Shown: in pieces, positions 24,794-34,228 of the stretch | How positions within the stretch are numbered: the stretch's first letter is position 1 | Layout of the letters: every line of letters begins with the position of its first letter | DNA from: Microbacterium sp. HD4P20 | Lineage (GTDB): Bacteria; Actinomycetota; Actinomycetes; Actinomycetales; Microbacteriaceae | Length of the DNA stretch: 64,000 nt | NCBI RefSeq assembly: GCF_019449275.2 | Contig: NZ_JAHZQZ020000014.1 | Location: forward strand, 310,001 to 374,000 | Direction: 5' to 3' | Translations under genes and position numbers: made by a program | Notes under the pieces: model-generated | What the model was told of the DNA's origin: nothing | The model's input: only the letters and a program-made list of their open reading frames with translations | The model's database searches: none

Positions 24794-26167
24794 TCACAGG
24801 GCGTGCAGCGGTTTGCCCGCGAGCACGAGGAACGCCTCGCCGAGGGCCTCGCTCTGCGTCGGGTGCGCGTGGATCAGCGGCGCGATGTCTTCGGGGTGCG
24901 CCTCCCAGCCGACGGCGAGCTGGCCCTCGGTGATGAGCTCGCCGACCCGGTCGCCGATCAGGTGGACCCCCAGCACCGGACCCGCCTTGGCGCGGACGAC
25001 CTTGACGAGGCCGCTCGTGCCCAGGATCTCGCTTTTGCCGTTGCCGGCCAGGTTGTACTCGTACGCCACAATCCCTTCAGACCCGTGGGTCTCGGCTGCT
25101 TGAGCTTCGGTGAGACCGACGGACGCGACTTCCGGGTGGCTGTACGTCACCTTCGGGATCTGCGCGTCGGGCACGACGGCGGGCGACAGCCCGGCGATCT
25201 CCTCGGCGACGAAGATCCCCTGCTGGAAGCCGCGATGCGCCAGCTGCAGCCCCGGAACGATGTCACCGACTGCCCAGACGTGATCCACCGCGGTGCGCAG
25301 ACGATCGTCGGTGACGACGAAGCCGCGGTCGAGGCCGACGCCCGCCTCCTCGTAGCCGAGGCCTGTCGTCACCGGCCCCCGTCCGACCGCGACGAGGAGA
25401 TAGTCCGCCTCGAACGACTGCCCGCCCTCGAGGGTCACGGTGACGGCGTCGGCGGTCTGCGCGGCGGACTGGAAGCGCACGCCCAGCGACGAGGCGATGC
25501 CGCGGCGCCGGAACGCCCGCTCCAGCCCTTTGCTCAGCGCGATGTCCTCGTTGGGTACCAGGTGGTCAAGCGCTTCGACGATCGTCACCTCGGCGCCGAA
25601 GGAGCGCCAGACGCTGGCGAACTCCACGCCGATGACCCCGCCACCGAGGATGACGACGCGACCGGGGACTTCGTCGAGCTCGAGCGCCTGCTCGCTCGTC
25701 AGGATCCTTCCGCCGATCTCCAGTCCGGGCAGCGTGCGGCTGTAGGACCCCGTGGCCAGGATGACGTCGGCGGCGCGGTAGACATCGTCGCCTACCCGCA
25801 CCGACGGTCCGCCCTCGAGCCGGCCCTCGCCGTGCACGACCGTGATCCCGCGCGCCTTGACAAGGCCTTCCAGCCCCTTGAACTTCTTGGCGACGATGCC
25901 CTCACGGTAGGCGCGGACGCCGGCCGGGTCGATGCCGTCGAACGACGCACGGATGCCGATGGCCGAGGCATCCCGTGCCGTATCGGCGACTTCCGCCGCA
26001 TGCAGCAGAGCCTTCGTCGGGATGCATCCGCGATGCAGGCAGGTGCCCCCCACCTTGTCCTTCTCGACGAGGGCGACGGACTTTCCCAGTTCCGCGGCGC
26101 GCAGCGCGGCGGCGTACCCACCGCTTCCGCCGCCCAGGATCACCAGGTCGAAGCTGTGATCGGTCAT
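24794..26167 (-). CDS. lpdA: Dihydrolipoyl dehydrogenase (E3)
   Basis: A 457-residue flavoprotein that reoxidises dihydrolipoamide of the 2-oxoacid dehydrogenase complexes. Seen: the FAD dinucleotide fold VILGGGSGGYAAALRAAELG at residues ~8-28, redox cysteines in GGTCLHRGCIPTK, the NAD fold VVILGGGVIGVEFA, VWAVGDIVPG, and the C-terminal active-site HAHPTQSE. The start ATG at 26167 overlaps the pepA stop (ATGA), indicating translational coupling to pepA. The E2 gene follows. Confidence 0.95.
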   Translation of the reverse strand: MTDHSFDLVILGGGSGGYAAALRAAELGKSVALVEKDKVGGTCLHRGCIPTKALLHAAEVADTARDASAIGIRASFDGIDPAGVRAYREGIVAKKFKGLEGLVKARGITVVHGEGRLEGGPSVRVGDDVYRAADVILATGSYSRTLPGLEIGGRILTSEQALELDEVPGRVVILGGGVIGVEFASVWRSFGAEVTIVEALDHLVPNEDIALSKGLERAFRRRGIASSLGVRFQSAAQTADAVTVTLEGGQSFEADYLLVAVGRGPVTTGLGYEEAGVGLDRGFVVTDDRLRTAVDHVWAVGDIVPGLQLAHRGFQQGIFVAEEIAGLSPAVVPDAQIPKVTYSHPEVASVGLTEAQAAETHGSEGIVAYEYNLAGNGKSEILGTSGLVKVVRAKAGPVLGVHLIGDRVGELITEGQLAVGWEAHPEDIAPLIHAHPTQSEALGEAFLVLAGKPLHAL

Positions 26168-27642
26168 CGGGTCTCCTCTGCAAGGGCCAGGCGGATGAGG
26201 CTGCGCACGGTGGCAGCCGTCGGTCCCTTGTCGACGTGGCCGTAAGCGCCGCCCTTGTTCATGCCCACTCCGGCGATGTCCAGATGCACCCACGGGATGC
26301 GCGGGGAGTCGGCATCTTCTCCGACGCGTCCGACGAAATGCTGCAGGAACAGGCCGGCGAACAGCGACCCGCCGGCGGGATCGCCGATCTTGGCGTTCTG
26401 CAGATCGGCGATCGGCGAGTCGAGCTCGTCGACCATGTGTAGCGGCAGCGGCAGCTGCCAGGCAGGCTCGCTCGCCTCCGCAGCGGCCGCGAGGTACTCG
26501 GCGACCGCCTCGTCGTCGCCCATGACGCCGGCGTGGCGCGTTCCGAGAGCGATGGTGATGGCGCCGGTGAGGGTCGCGACATCGATGAGGAGGTCGGGCT
26601 TCTCGCGGCTCGCGGCGACCAGTCCATCGGCGAGCACGAGTCGTCCTTCGGCATCGGTGTTCAGCACTTCGACCGTTGTGCCGTCGAGCATGCGCAGCAC
26701 GTCGCCCGGGCGAGTGGCGCGACCCGACGGCATGTTGTCGGCGATGCACAGCCACGCGGTCAGCTTCACGGGCGCACCGATGGCGGCGACACCGCGCAGC
26801 ACGGCCAGTACCGTCGCCGCCCCGCACATGTCGTACTTCATACCCACCATCGAAGCGGCCGGCTTCAACGAGAGGCCGCCGGTGTCGAAGGTGATGCCCT
26901 TGCCGACGAGCGCGATGTGACGGCGTGCGTCGCTCGGGGCGTATTCGAGCCGCACGAGGCGAGGCGGTCGGTCAGACCCCTGCCCGACACCCAGGATGCC
27001 GCCGTAGCCCTGTGCCCGCAGCGCGACCTCGTCGAGCACTTCGATCGTCACCGCGAGGTTCTCGACGGATTCGGCGGCGCGCTCGGCGAAGTCTGCGGGG
27101 CCGAGCCATTCAGCGGGCGTCGAGACGAGGTCCTTCACCAATGCGACCGCGGAGGCCGTCTCGATCACGATGGCGAGGGCGCGGTCGTCGGCGGGGGCCG
27201 TGCCATGCACGATGACGCGCGAGGCGCGGGCCTTCGGCGGGTCGGTCTTGTAACCGTCGAAGCGATAGCCCCCGAGCGCAGCGCCTTCGGCCGTCGCCGT
27301 CCACAGCGCGGCGTCGGCGAACGGCGTGGCGACAGCGACCGTCGCGAAGCCGGTCAGGATCCGGATCGCCGCGCCGATCGCGTCGCGCAGGGCCGCGGCA
27401 TCCGGTGCGGTGCCGGTCCCCACGACCGCGAGAGGACGAGTGGTCGTCTCCGGGGCGTGGACGCGGACCAGGGCCCCCACTGCGCCGGTGAATCCCACTG
27501 CCAGGAGCGCCTCTCGAAGCCCGGGCCAGTCGGCGAGATCCGGGGCCTCGTCACCCTCGAGCGGGGGAAGCCCCAGCACGAGCGCGTCGGCGTCGGTCTC
27601 TCGGATCGGGACAGTGCGGTACTCGAGGTCGGGAAACGACAT
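26164..27642 (-). CDS. pepA: Leucyl aminopeptidase
   Basis: A 492-residue M17 metallo-exopeptidase. The metal-binding signature NTDAEGRLVLAD and the preceding lysine/aspartate cluster (VGKGITFDTGGLSLKP, MKYDMCGAA) are present. ATG at 27642 (MSFPDLEY) was chosen: a minus-strand TAGGAT at 27655-27650 lies 7 nt before it, and the alternative ATG at 27651 falls inside that hexamer. It is the first gene of the unit pepA-lpdA-E2. Confidence 0.93.
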   Translation of the reverse strand: MSFPDLEYRTVPIRETDADALVLGLPPLEGDEAPDLADWPGLREALLAVGFTGAVGALVRVHAPETTTRPLAVVGTGTAPDAAALRDAIGAAIRILTGFATVAVATPFADAALWTATAEGAALGGYRFDGYKTDPPKARASRVIVHGTAPADDRALAIVIETASAVALVKDLVSTPAEWLGPADFAERAAESVENLAVTIEVLDEVALRAQGYGGILGVGQGSDRPPRLVRLEYAPSDARRHIALVGKGITFDTGGLSLKPAASMVGMKYDMCGAATVLAVLRGVAAIGAPVKLTAWLCIADNMPSGRATRPGDVLRMLDGTTVEVLNTDAEGRLVLADGLVAASREKPDLLIDVATLTGAITIALGTRHAGVMGDDEAVAEYLAAAAEASEPAWQLPLPLHMVDELDSPIADLQNAKIGDPAGGSLFAGLFLQHFVGRVGEDADSPRIPWVHLDIAGVGMNKGGAYGHVDKGPTAATVRSLIRLALAEETR

Positions 27643-27649
27643 GACGTCC

Positions 27650-27721
27650 ATCCTAGGGACGCGACGTGTTCGCTCTGAGCGCCACTGTCGCGACCCGGCT
27701 CCCGCGCGCTGCTCGTACCAT
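27650..27721. promoter_or_regulatory. Divergent leaderless promoters for pepA and the PAC2 gene
   Basis: Minus-strand TAGGAT (27655-27650) sits 7 nt before the pepA ATG; plus-strand TACCAT (27716-27721) sits 6 nt before the ATG at 27728. Both place transcription start at or next to the start codon. Confidence 0.5.
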
Positions 27722-27727
27722 GGACGC

Positions 27728-28648
27728 ATGCCCTTTCCCGGTCCGCTTTTCGAGCGTTCGGCATCTGCGCCGCCCGTCCCGCGCGGGCTGCCCTTGGTCA
27801 TCGCCCTCACCGGATTCACCGACGCGGGCAGCGCCGTCAGCCGCGTGATCGACTATTTCCGAGACGAACTGTCGCCGACGCCGCTCGTGGTGTTCTCCAA
27901 CGATGCGCTGCTGGATTACCGCGCGCGGCGCCCGCTGGTCTCGTTCGAGAAGGACCACCTGACGGACTACCGTCCGCAGCGGCTCGAGCTGTCGTTCGCG
28001 CACGACGCGCTCGGCCAGCCGTTCCTGCTGCTGGCGGGGTACGAGCCGGACTTCGGGTGGGATGCCTTCGCCCAGGCCGTCCTCGACTTCGTCGAGGCGT
28101 TCGGCGTATCGACCGTGACGTGGGTCCATGCGATTCCGATGCCGGTGCCGCACACGCGTCCGATCGGGACCACGGTCAGCGGCACGCGCGCCGAGCTGAC
28201 CGAGGCGCACTCGGTCTGGCAGCCGCACACGCAGGTGCCGGCGACGGCGGGACACCTTCTGGAGTACCGTCTCTCGGCGGCCGGGGTTCGGATCGCAGGG
28301 TTCGTCCTGCTGATCCCGCACTACCTCGGCGACACCGAGTATCCCGCCGCCGCGCTGGCGGCCTTGGACAGCCTCACGGTCGCGACCGGGCTCGTGTTCG
28401 CCGGCGACGAGCTGCGCGATGAGAACCGGGATTACCTCACGAAGGTGAGCGAGCAGATCGAGGGCAGCGAAGAGCTCGCGCGAATGGTGCAGGGCCTGGA
28501 AGAGCGGTACGACGCGTACATGGCCGGCTCGACACTGGCGACGCCCATGGTCCACATGGGAGATCTGCCCAGCGCCGACGAACTGGCCGCTGAGCTCGAG
28601 CGATTCCTCGCGACGCGTCCGGGCGACGACGACAAGCGCGGCAGCTGA
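27728..28648 (+). CDS. PAC2 family protein (proteasome assembly chaperone-like)
   Basis: 306 residues. The PAC2 fold is recognised from GLPLVIALTGFTDAGSAVSRVIDYF at the start, FSNDALLDYRARRP, YEPDFGWDAFAQAVLDF and the PHTRPI segment. The C-terminal quarter is a charged helical tail. Such proteins are widespread in Actinobacteria; homologues are compared with archaeal and eukaryotic proteasome assembly chaperones, but no proteasome gene is in this window. The ATG at 27728 follows a -10 element by 6 nt. Confidence 0.8.
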   Translation: MPFPGPLFERSASAPPVPRGLPLVIALTGFTDAGSAVSRVIDYFRDELSPTPLVVFSNDALLDYRARRPLVSFEKDHLTDYRPQRLELSFAHDALGQPFLLLAGYEPDFGWDAFAQAVLDFVEAFGVSTVTWVHAIPMPVPHTRPIGTTVSGTRAELTEAHSVWQPHTQVPATAGHLLEYRLSAAGVRIAGFVLLIPHYLGDTEYPAAALAALDSLTVATGLVFAGDELRDENRDYLTKVSEQIEGSEELARMVQGLEERYDAYMAGSTLATPMVHMGDLPSADELAAELERFLATRPGDDDKRGS

Positions 28649-28877
28649 TTCGGAATGCCCCGGCGGGCCAGGGCGTTGCACCTCGAAGAGATAGAGGTGC
28701 GCGAGCTGGCAGGGGTGATGCTGGCGGCGCACGGCAAGTATGAGATACTGGATGCCCTGACCCGTTGTCAACCGTCTCGGTGAGGCTTCTCATCGAAACG
28801 TGGACTTGACAAGGGTCTTACTAGTGTCCGAAATCGACCGGGGCGTGAGGCGAACGCCCACCGGTGAAAGGCGAAAC

Positions 28878-30244
<1,367 letters not shown>

Positions 30245-30248
<4 letters not shown>

Positions 30249-30940
30249 GTGAGGCGAACGCCGGCAAGGCGCTCACCGTCTCGATCGAGGGCTCGTCCTA
30301 CGCCCGCATCCCGATCCGCACGCGGGTCGTGATGCCGGGTGACGACCTCGATGCATTCGTCCGCGAGTACGCCGAAGAGATCGTGAGACCCGACGACCTC
30401 CTCTTCGTCACCGAGAAGATCGTCGCGATCACCCAGGGCCGCTCGTACCTGGTCGACGACATCGAGCCCCGCCGGCTCGCGCTGTTCCTTTCGAAGTACG
30501 TCACCCGCACGCCGTATGGAATCGGTCTGGGCATGCCCGAGACGATGGAGATGGCGCTGCGGGAATGCGGCACCATCCGCATCCTGTTCGCGGCTGCTGT
30601 GTCGGCCGTCACGAAGGCGTTCGGACGCAAGGGCGACTTCTATCGCATCGCCGGCGACAAGGCCCGCGCGATCGACGGCCCGACCAGCGGCACGATTCCG
30701 CCGTACAACAAGGCTGTCGTCCTGGGTCCGGAGCGTCCGCGCGAGGTCGCCCGGCATCTGAAGTCGCTGCTGGGTGGCGTTCCCGAGGTCGCCGTGGTCG
30801 ACATCAACGACCTCGGCGGCAACATTCTCGGCTCGACGCTCGACAAGGCGGGGGAGAAGCGCCTGGTCGCGATCCTCAAGGACAACCCGCTCGGTCAGGG
30901 CCATGAGTCGACGCCGCTGGGCGTCGTCCGCGCGGTCTGA
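30245..30940 (+). CDS. CofE-like protein (F420-0:gamma-glutamyl ligase family)
   Basis: 231 residues, starting with GTG at 30245 inside the sigA stop (GTGA), so it is translationally coupled to the sigma factor gene. Family landmarks are [42 protein letters not shown] and [15 protein letters not shown]. In characterised CofE/FbiB enzymes these segments bind GTP, metal and F420-0 for addition of glutamate. No other F420 biosynthesis gene is in the window, so the substrate here is open. A bidirectional hairpin follows. Confidence 0.7.
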
Positions 30941-30941
30941 C

Positions 30942-30992
30942 GCTTCTGTCGGAGGGCTGGCCCGCAGTGCTCTGCCCTCTGACGTCAGAAGC
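30942..30992. terminator. Bidirectional terminator
   Basis: GCTTCTG and CAGAAGC at the ends, with AGGGC/GCCCT pairing inside, form a branched hairpin between two convergent genes; the distal arm overlaps the stop of the ATP-grasp gene. Confidence 0.55.
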
Positions 30993-32007
30993 CGATCGCG
31001 GCGCGATAGCGCGGCTTGTGCCCGGTACGGATGCCGGTGACGCTCGGCTTGTTCTCGTAGACGCCGGCCCCCCAGTTGCCCTCCACGAGCACGGGTCCCT
31101 CGGGAGTGACCACGATGTCCCACCCGACGTACTGCACCTGCGGCACGACACGCGCGACCTCGTCGACGAAGGCACGGACTTCGTCGATCATCGGCAGCCG
31201 GAAGTCTGCGATGACGAAGCCGCTGTCGGGATGCCGCTCGTGTACATGCCCGTGTGAGTCATAGCCGGGCCCGACGGCTTTCCCGTCGTCGTCGAGCATC
31301 GTGTAGAAGCCGCCGAACGACATCTGATCGCTCACGGCGCCACGGCCGAACTTCTGAGCCATCGCCAGAATGTGCGTCTGCTTTCCGTCGAAGAACGCCG
31401 TCACGCGCGTGGTGTTGACCGTTCCCGGACAGACGGCGGCGATGTCCTCGTGCTGCCGGATCACCTCTTCGAGCAGCAGCTCTCCACGTTCGAGCAGGCC
31501 GCGATGGAACACATCCCAGTCCTCGACCTCTTCGGCCCGATACCGGTGCACCCCGGTTCCGGCTTGGCCGACCGGCTCCTTGGTGACCACGGTGCCGTGG
31601 CCTTCGACGAACGCGCGCACGGCGTCGGCATTGCCCCGTTCGACGACCATCCAATCGCGGCGGAGGAAGTCGCTGAAGATACCGTCGAACTCCACCTTGT
31701 CCTGGAAGACGTGGCGGAAATCAGGGTGGTCGTACTTCTGCGACAGCTGGTTCGACACCGGGTGCGTCATGTAGGTCTCGCGCTCGGCGCGGCTGAGGAT
31801 CGCGAAGTCGTAGTCGACGTAGTCCTGGAAACCCACCTGGCGGAAGCCCGCCGACCACAGCATGTCGGCCAGCACGACGGGCGTCCACCGCCCGTGATCG
31901 CGAGCGCTCTCTTTGGCGCGGGCGAACACCGACCCGACGTCGATGCGGCGGGCTCGGCCGGCGAGATAGCGAAGGCGGGGCGCGAGGCCGAGGCCGTGAG
32001 AGGGCAT
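30985..32007 (-). CDS. ATP-grasp family protein (sugar-transfer-associated type)
   Basis: 340 residues. Seen: a helical N-terminus, FQDKVEFDGIFSDFLRRDWM, the P-loop-like VTKEPVGQAGTGVHRY that holds the nucleotide in this fold, VCPGTVNTTRVTAFF, and VQYVGWDIVVTPEGPVLVEGN with the late Asp/Glu/Asn metal ligands. It resembles PF14397, described in polysaccharide loci, but general carboxylate-amine ligation is as far as the motif goes. It is divergent from the split racemase with only 44 bp between start codons, so shared control and a shared pathway are likely. A role in adding a D-amino acid to the cell wall is a guess. Confidence 0.65.
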   Translation of the reverse strand: MPSHGLGLAPRLRYLAGRARRIDVGSVFARAKESARDHGRWTPVVLADMLWSAGFRQVGFQDYVDYDFAILSRAERETYMTHPVSNQLSQKYDHPDFRHVFQDKVEFDGIFSDFLRRDWMVVERGNADAVRAFVEGHGTVVTKEPVGQAGTGVHRYRAEEVEDWDVFHRGLLERGELLLEEVIRQHEDIAAVCPGTVNTTRVTAFFDGKQTHILAMAQKFGRGAVSDQMSFGGFYTMLDDDGKAVGPGYDSHGHVHERHPDSGFVIADFRLPMIDEVRAFVDEVARVVPQVQYVGWDIVVTPEGPVLVEGNWGAGVYENKPSVTGIRTGHKPRYRAAIGF

Positions 32008-32039
32008 GCGTACTCCGGGTCGGGAACGGGGGACCCGGA

Positions 32040-32045
32040 TAGTCT
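32040..32045 (+). promoter_or_regulatory. -10 element of the racemase pair (leaderless)
   Basis: TAGTCT, 6 nt, then the GTG start at 32052. The intergenic gap to the divergent ATP-grasp gene is 44 bp. Confidence 0.5.
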
Positions 32046-32051
32046 AAAGGC

Positions 32052-32783
32052 GTGAGTTCCCCCGACCCTGGCCGCGACGTGTGGGCGGACAGGGCAGTTG
32101 CTTGCAGCTCGCCCGTGGCATGGATCTCACGCTCGGCGCTGTCCGCGAACGCGCGCTTGGCCTGGGGCGATGGCCTGCGTCTCTTCTCGCCCTCGATCGT
32201 CGAAGCGGATGCATGGGGGCACGGCGCAGGTCTGGTGAGCGAGGTGCTCGCCTCCGAGGGTTTCGTCCCGGCTGAAGAGCATCGGCGATCTTCTGCCGCT
32301 CGCGACTCCCCGCCGCCCGTCGCGGAGCGCGGTGCCACACTCTCGCCCGAGACGCTCTTCGGGCTGCCGGGTGGCTCCGAGGCCACGAGACCGGCCCTGC
32401 GGCTGACCGGTACCGTGCTGTCGGTGAAGGACCTGCGTGCCGGTGAAGGGGTGTCGTACGGCTTCGCGTACCGCGCACCTGTCGACACCCGGGTCGCGCT
32501 CGTCACCGGCGGGTACGCGCAGGGGATCGTGCGCGCCCTCGGCGGCACGGCGGACGTCGCGATCGCGGGGGAGCGCCATCCGATCGTCGGGCGTGTCGCG
32601 ATGGATGTGTGCGTCGTGGAGATTCAGGATGCCGCTGCCCGGCGCGCCGACGATGTCCTCTTCCTCGGCGACCCCGCACGGGAAGAGCCATCGCTTGCGG
32701 GTTGGGTGCGGGGGACGGGCCTGCGTCCAGCGGAACTGATCACCACCGTGGGTTTGCGGGCGATCCGCCGGGAGGCGCCATGA
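32052..32783 (+). CDS. Split alanine racemase, C-terminal-domain subunit
   Basis: 243 residues. Residues ~118-230 match the alanine racemase C-terminal domain: TVLSVKDLRAGEGVSYGF, then GGYAQGIVRAL with catalytic Y155, and VGRVAMDVCVVEI with M184. The first 60 residues look like the shortened start of the racemase barrel (ISRSALSANARL), but the PLP-lysine motif VKADAYGHG is replaced by VEADAWGHG, with E51 where lysine should be. Nearly the whole TIM barrel is missing, so it cannot bind PLP in the normal way alone. GTG at 32052 follows a -10 by 6 nt. It overlaps the next gene by ATGA. Inference: it is one half of a heterodimeric racemase. Confidence 0.75.
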   Translation: MSSPDPGRDVWADRAVACSSPVAWISRSALSANARLAWGDGLRLFSPSIVEADAWGHGAGLVSEVLASEGFVPAEEHRRSSAARDSPPPVAERGATLSPETLFGLPGGSEATRPALRLTGTVLSVKDLRAGEGVSYGFAYRAPVDTRVALVTGGYAQGIVRALGGTADVAIAGERHPIVGRVAMDVCVVEIQDAAARRADDVLFLGDPAREEPSLAGWVRGTGLRPAELITTVGLRAIRREAP

Positions 32784-33829
32784 CCGCACGGCTTCACGTC
32801 GACCTCGCGGCGCTCGCGGCGAACATCACCCGTGTACGAGCGACGGTGGGCCCCGCCGAACTCATGCTCGTGGTGAAGGACGACGCGTACGGGCATGGGC
32901 TGGAGCCCGTCGTGCGTCGCGCCGCGGCGTCGGGCGTCCGCTGGTTCGGGGCGTTCGACGTGCGCACCGGCACGGCTGTACGCGCGGCTGCGGGCGATGA
33001 CGCCAGGATCTTCGCCTGGATCGCGGCGTCGCGGGCCGACCTCGATGCCGCCCTCGCCGGTCGGCTCGACCTGGGCGTCGGTGACGCCGAACTGCTCGAA
33101 GAGCTGGCGGATGCCGCACGCGAGCGCGGCGTGACGGCGCTCGTTCATCTGAAGATCGATACGGGCCTGCACCGCAACGGCGTACGCCCGGAGAACTGGC
33201 CGACGTTCGTCGGGCGGGCCGCCGAACTCGAAGCCGAGGGCGTGATCGAGGTGGTGGGCGTCTGGAGCCACATCGCCGAGGCATCCGACGCCGAGGACGA
33301 CCAGGCGCGCGTCCTGTTCGAAACGGCGCTCGGCCAGGCGTCGGCGGCCGGGCTTCGCCCCGTCCTGCGCCATCTCGCGGCGAGTGCGGCGTCCTTCGCG
33401 CGTCCGGAGTTCCGCTACGACCTGGTCCGTGTGGGGGCGTTCTGCTACGGCATCCGCTCCGCCGGGGGACCTCCCGCAGAAGAGCTCGGGCTGGTCCCGG
33501 TCGCACGGCTCGAAGCCGATGTGGTCCAGGTGACACGAGACGAGGTACGCGTCGGGCTCGGCGCGCTGGACGGGTTGCCGTCGTCGTTGCAAGGCCGCGC
33601 ATTCGTGGGTACGCCGGCCGGGGCTCGCTCGCTGCGGTCCATCGGCGACCGCGAGTCTGTGGTCGCCGGCTGGCCGGGCGCGACCGCTACTGACATCGTG
33701 ACGTTCTTCGGTCCGGGCCGGCGAGGAGAGCAGGCCACGACCGATCTGGCCGAACTGATCGGCACCATCGGGGAGGAGATCGCCGTCAGGATCTCTCCGC
33801 TCGTCCCCCGCCACTACGACGGGGACTGA
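32780..33829 (+). CDS. Split alanine racemase, PLP-lysine barrel subunit
   Basis: 349 residues. The N-terminal barrel is intact: PLP lysine K33 in VVKDDAYGHG, DTGLHRNGV and LVRVGAFCYGI. The C-terminal domain is shortened and altered. The segment that should hold the catalytic tyrosine (GYADG) reads GLGALDG (A262), and the methionine loop GRICMD reads RSIGDRE; only the final GTIGEEIAVRISPLVPR still matches. So it has the lysine but not the tyrosine, the mirror image of the preceding gene. GGAGG precedes the ATG at 32780, which overlaps the upstream stop. It is usually labelled alanine racemase; activity alone is doubtful. Confidence 0.8.
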   Translation: MTARLHVDLAALAANITRVRATVGPAELMLVVKDDAYGHGLEPVVRRAAASGVRWFGAFDVRTGTAVRAAAGDDARIFAWIAASRADLDAALAGRLDLGVGDAELLEELADAARERGVTALVHLKIDTGLHRNGVRPENWPTFVGRAAELEAEGVIEVVGVWSHIAEASDAEDDQARVLFETALGQASAAGLRPVLRHLAASAASFARPEFRYDLVRVGAFCYGIRSAGGPPAEELGLVPVARLEADVVQVTRDEVRVGLGALDGLPSSLQGRAFVGTPAGARSLRSIGDRESVVAGWPGATATDIVTFFGPGRRGEQATTDLAELIGTIGEEIAVRISPLVPRHYDGD

Positions 33830-33835
33830 GCCGGA

Positions 33836-34060
33836 TCAGACGGTCTCGGTCAGGCGGGCCGTCTCGTCGTGCCACGACGTGGCGATCGAGCGGAGCTTCT
33901 CTTCGTACTTGCGCCCGTGGTGCGCGCAGAACAGCAGCTCACTGCCGTTGACCTCGGCGGCGATGTAGGCCTGAGCGCCGCACGAATCGCAGCGATCCAC
34001 CGCGGTGAGACGGTATTCGAGGACGGCGGTCTGCTCTTGGGTAGTCGATAGCGTGGTCAT
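33836..34060 (-). CDS. DUF7455 family small zinc-binding-like protein
   Basis: 74 residues. The core DRCDSCGAQAYIAAEVNGSELLFCAHHGRKYEEKL has a CxxC pair followed by CxHH, which probably binds a metal. This is a common small actinobacterial protein, usually encoded near sigA and gyrase-type genes as here. The ATG at 34060 has a GGAGG eight bases upstream and was preferred over a further upstream frame. Function unknown. Confidence 0.8.
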   Translation of the reverse strand: MTTLSTTQEQTAVLEYRLTAVDRCDSCGAQAYIAAEVNGSELLFCAHHGRKYEEKLRSIATSWHDETARLTETV

Positions 34061-34228
34061 CTCGGTGCCTCCTCGTATGCGTAGAACTCCGTCGCGGTCA
34101 TGAAATACAACCACGTCCAGGTTCGGAGAATGCCCGGAAGCCTCCACATTTCGCTGAGCGCGTACGCGCGGGGCCGCGGACGCGTGTCGCCGCGGTCCCG
34201 TCGTCGCCCGCGATTACGATGAGAGATT

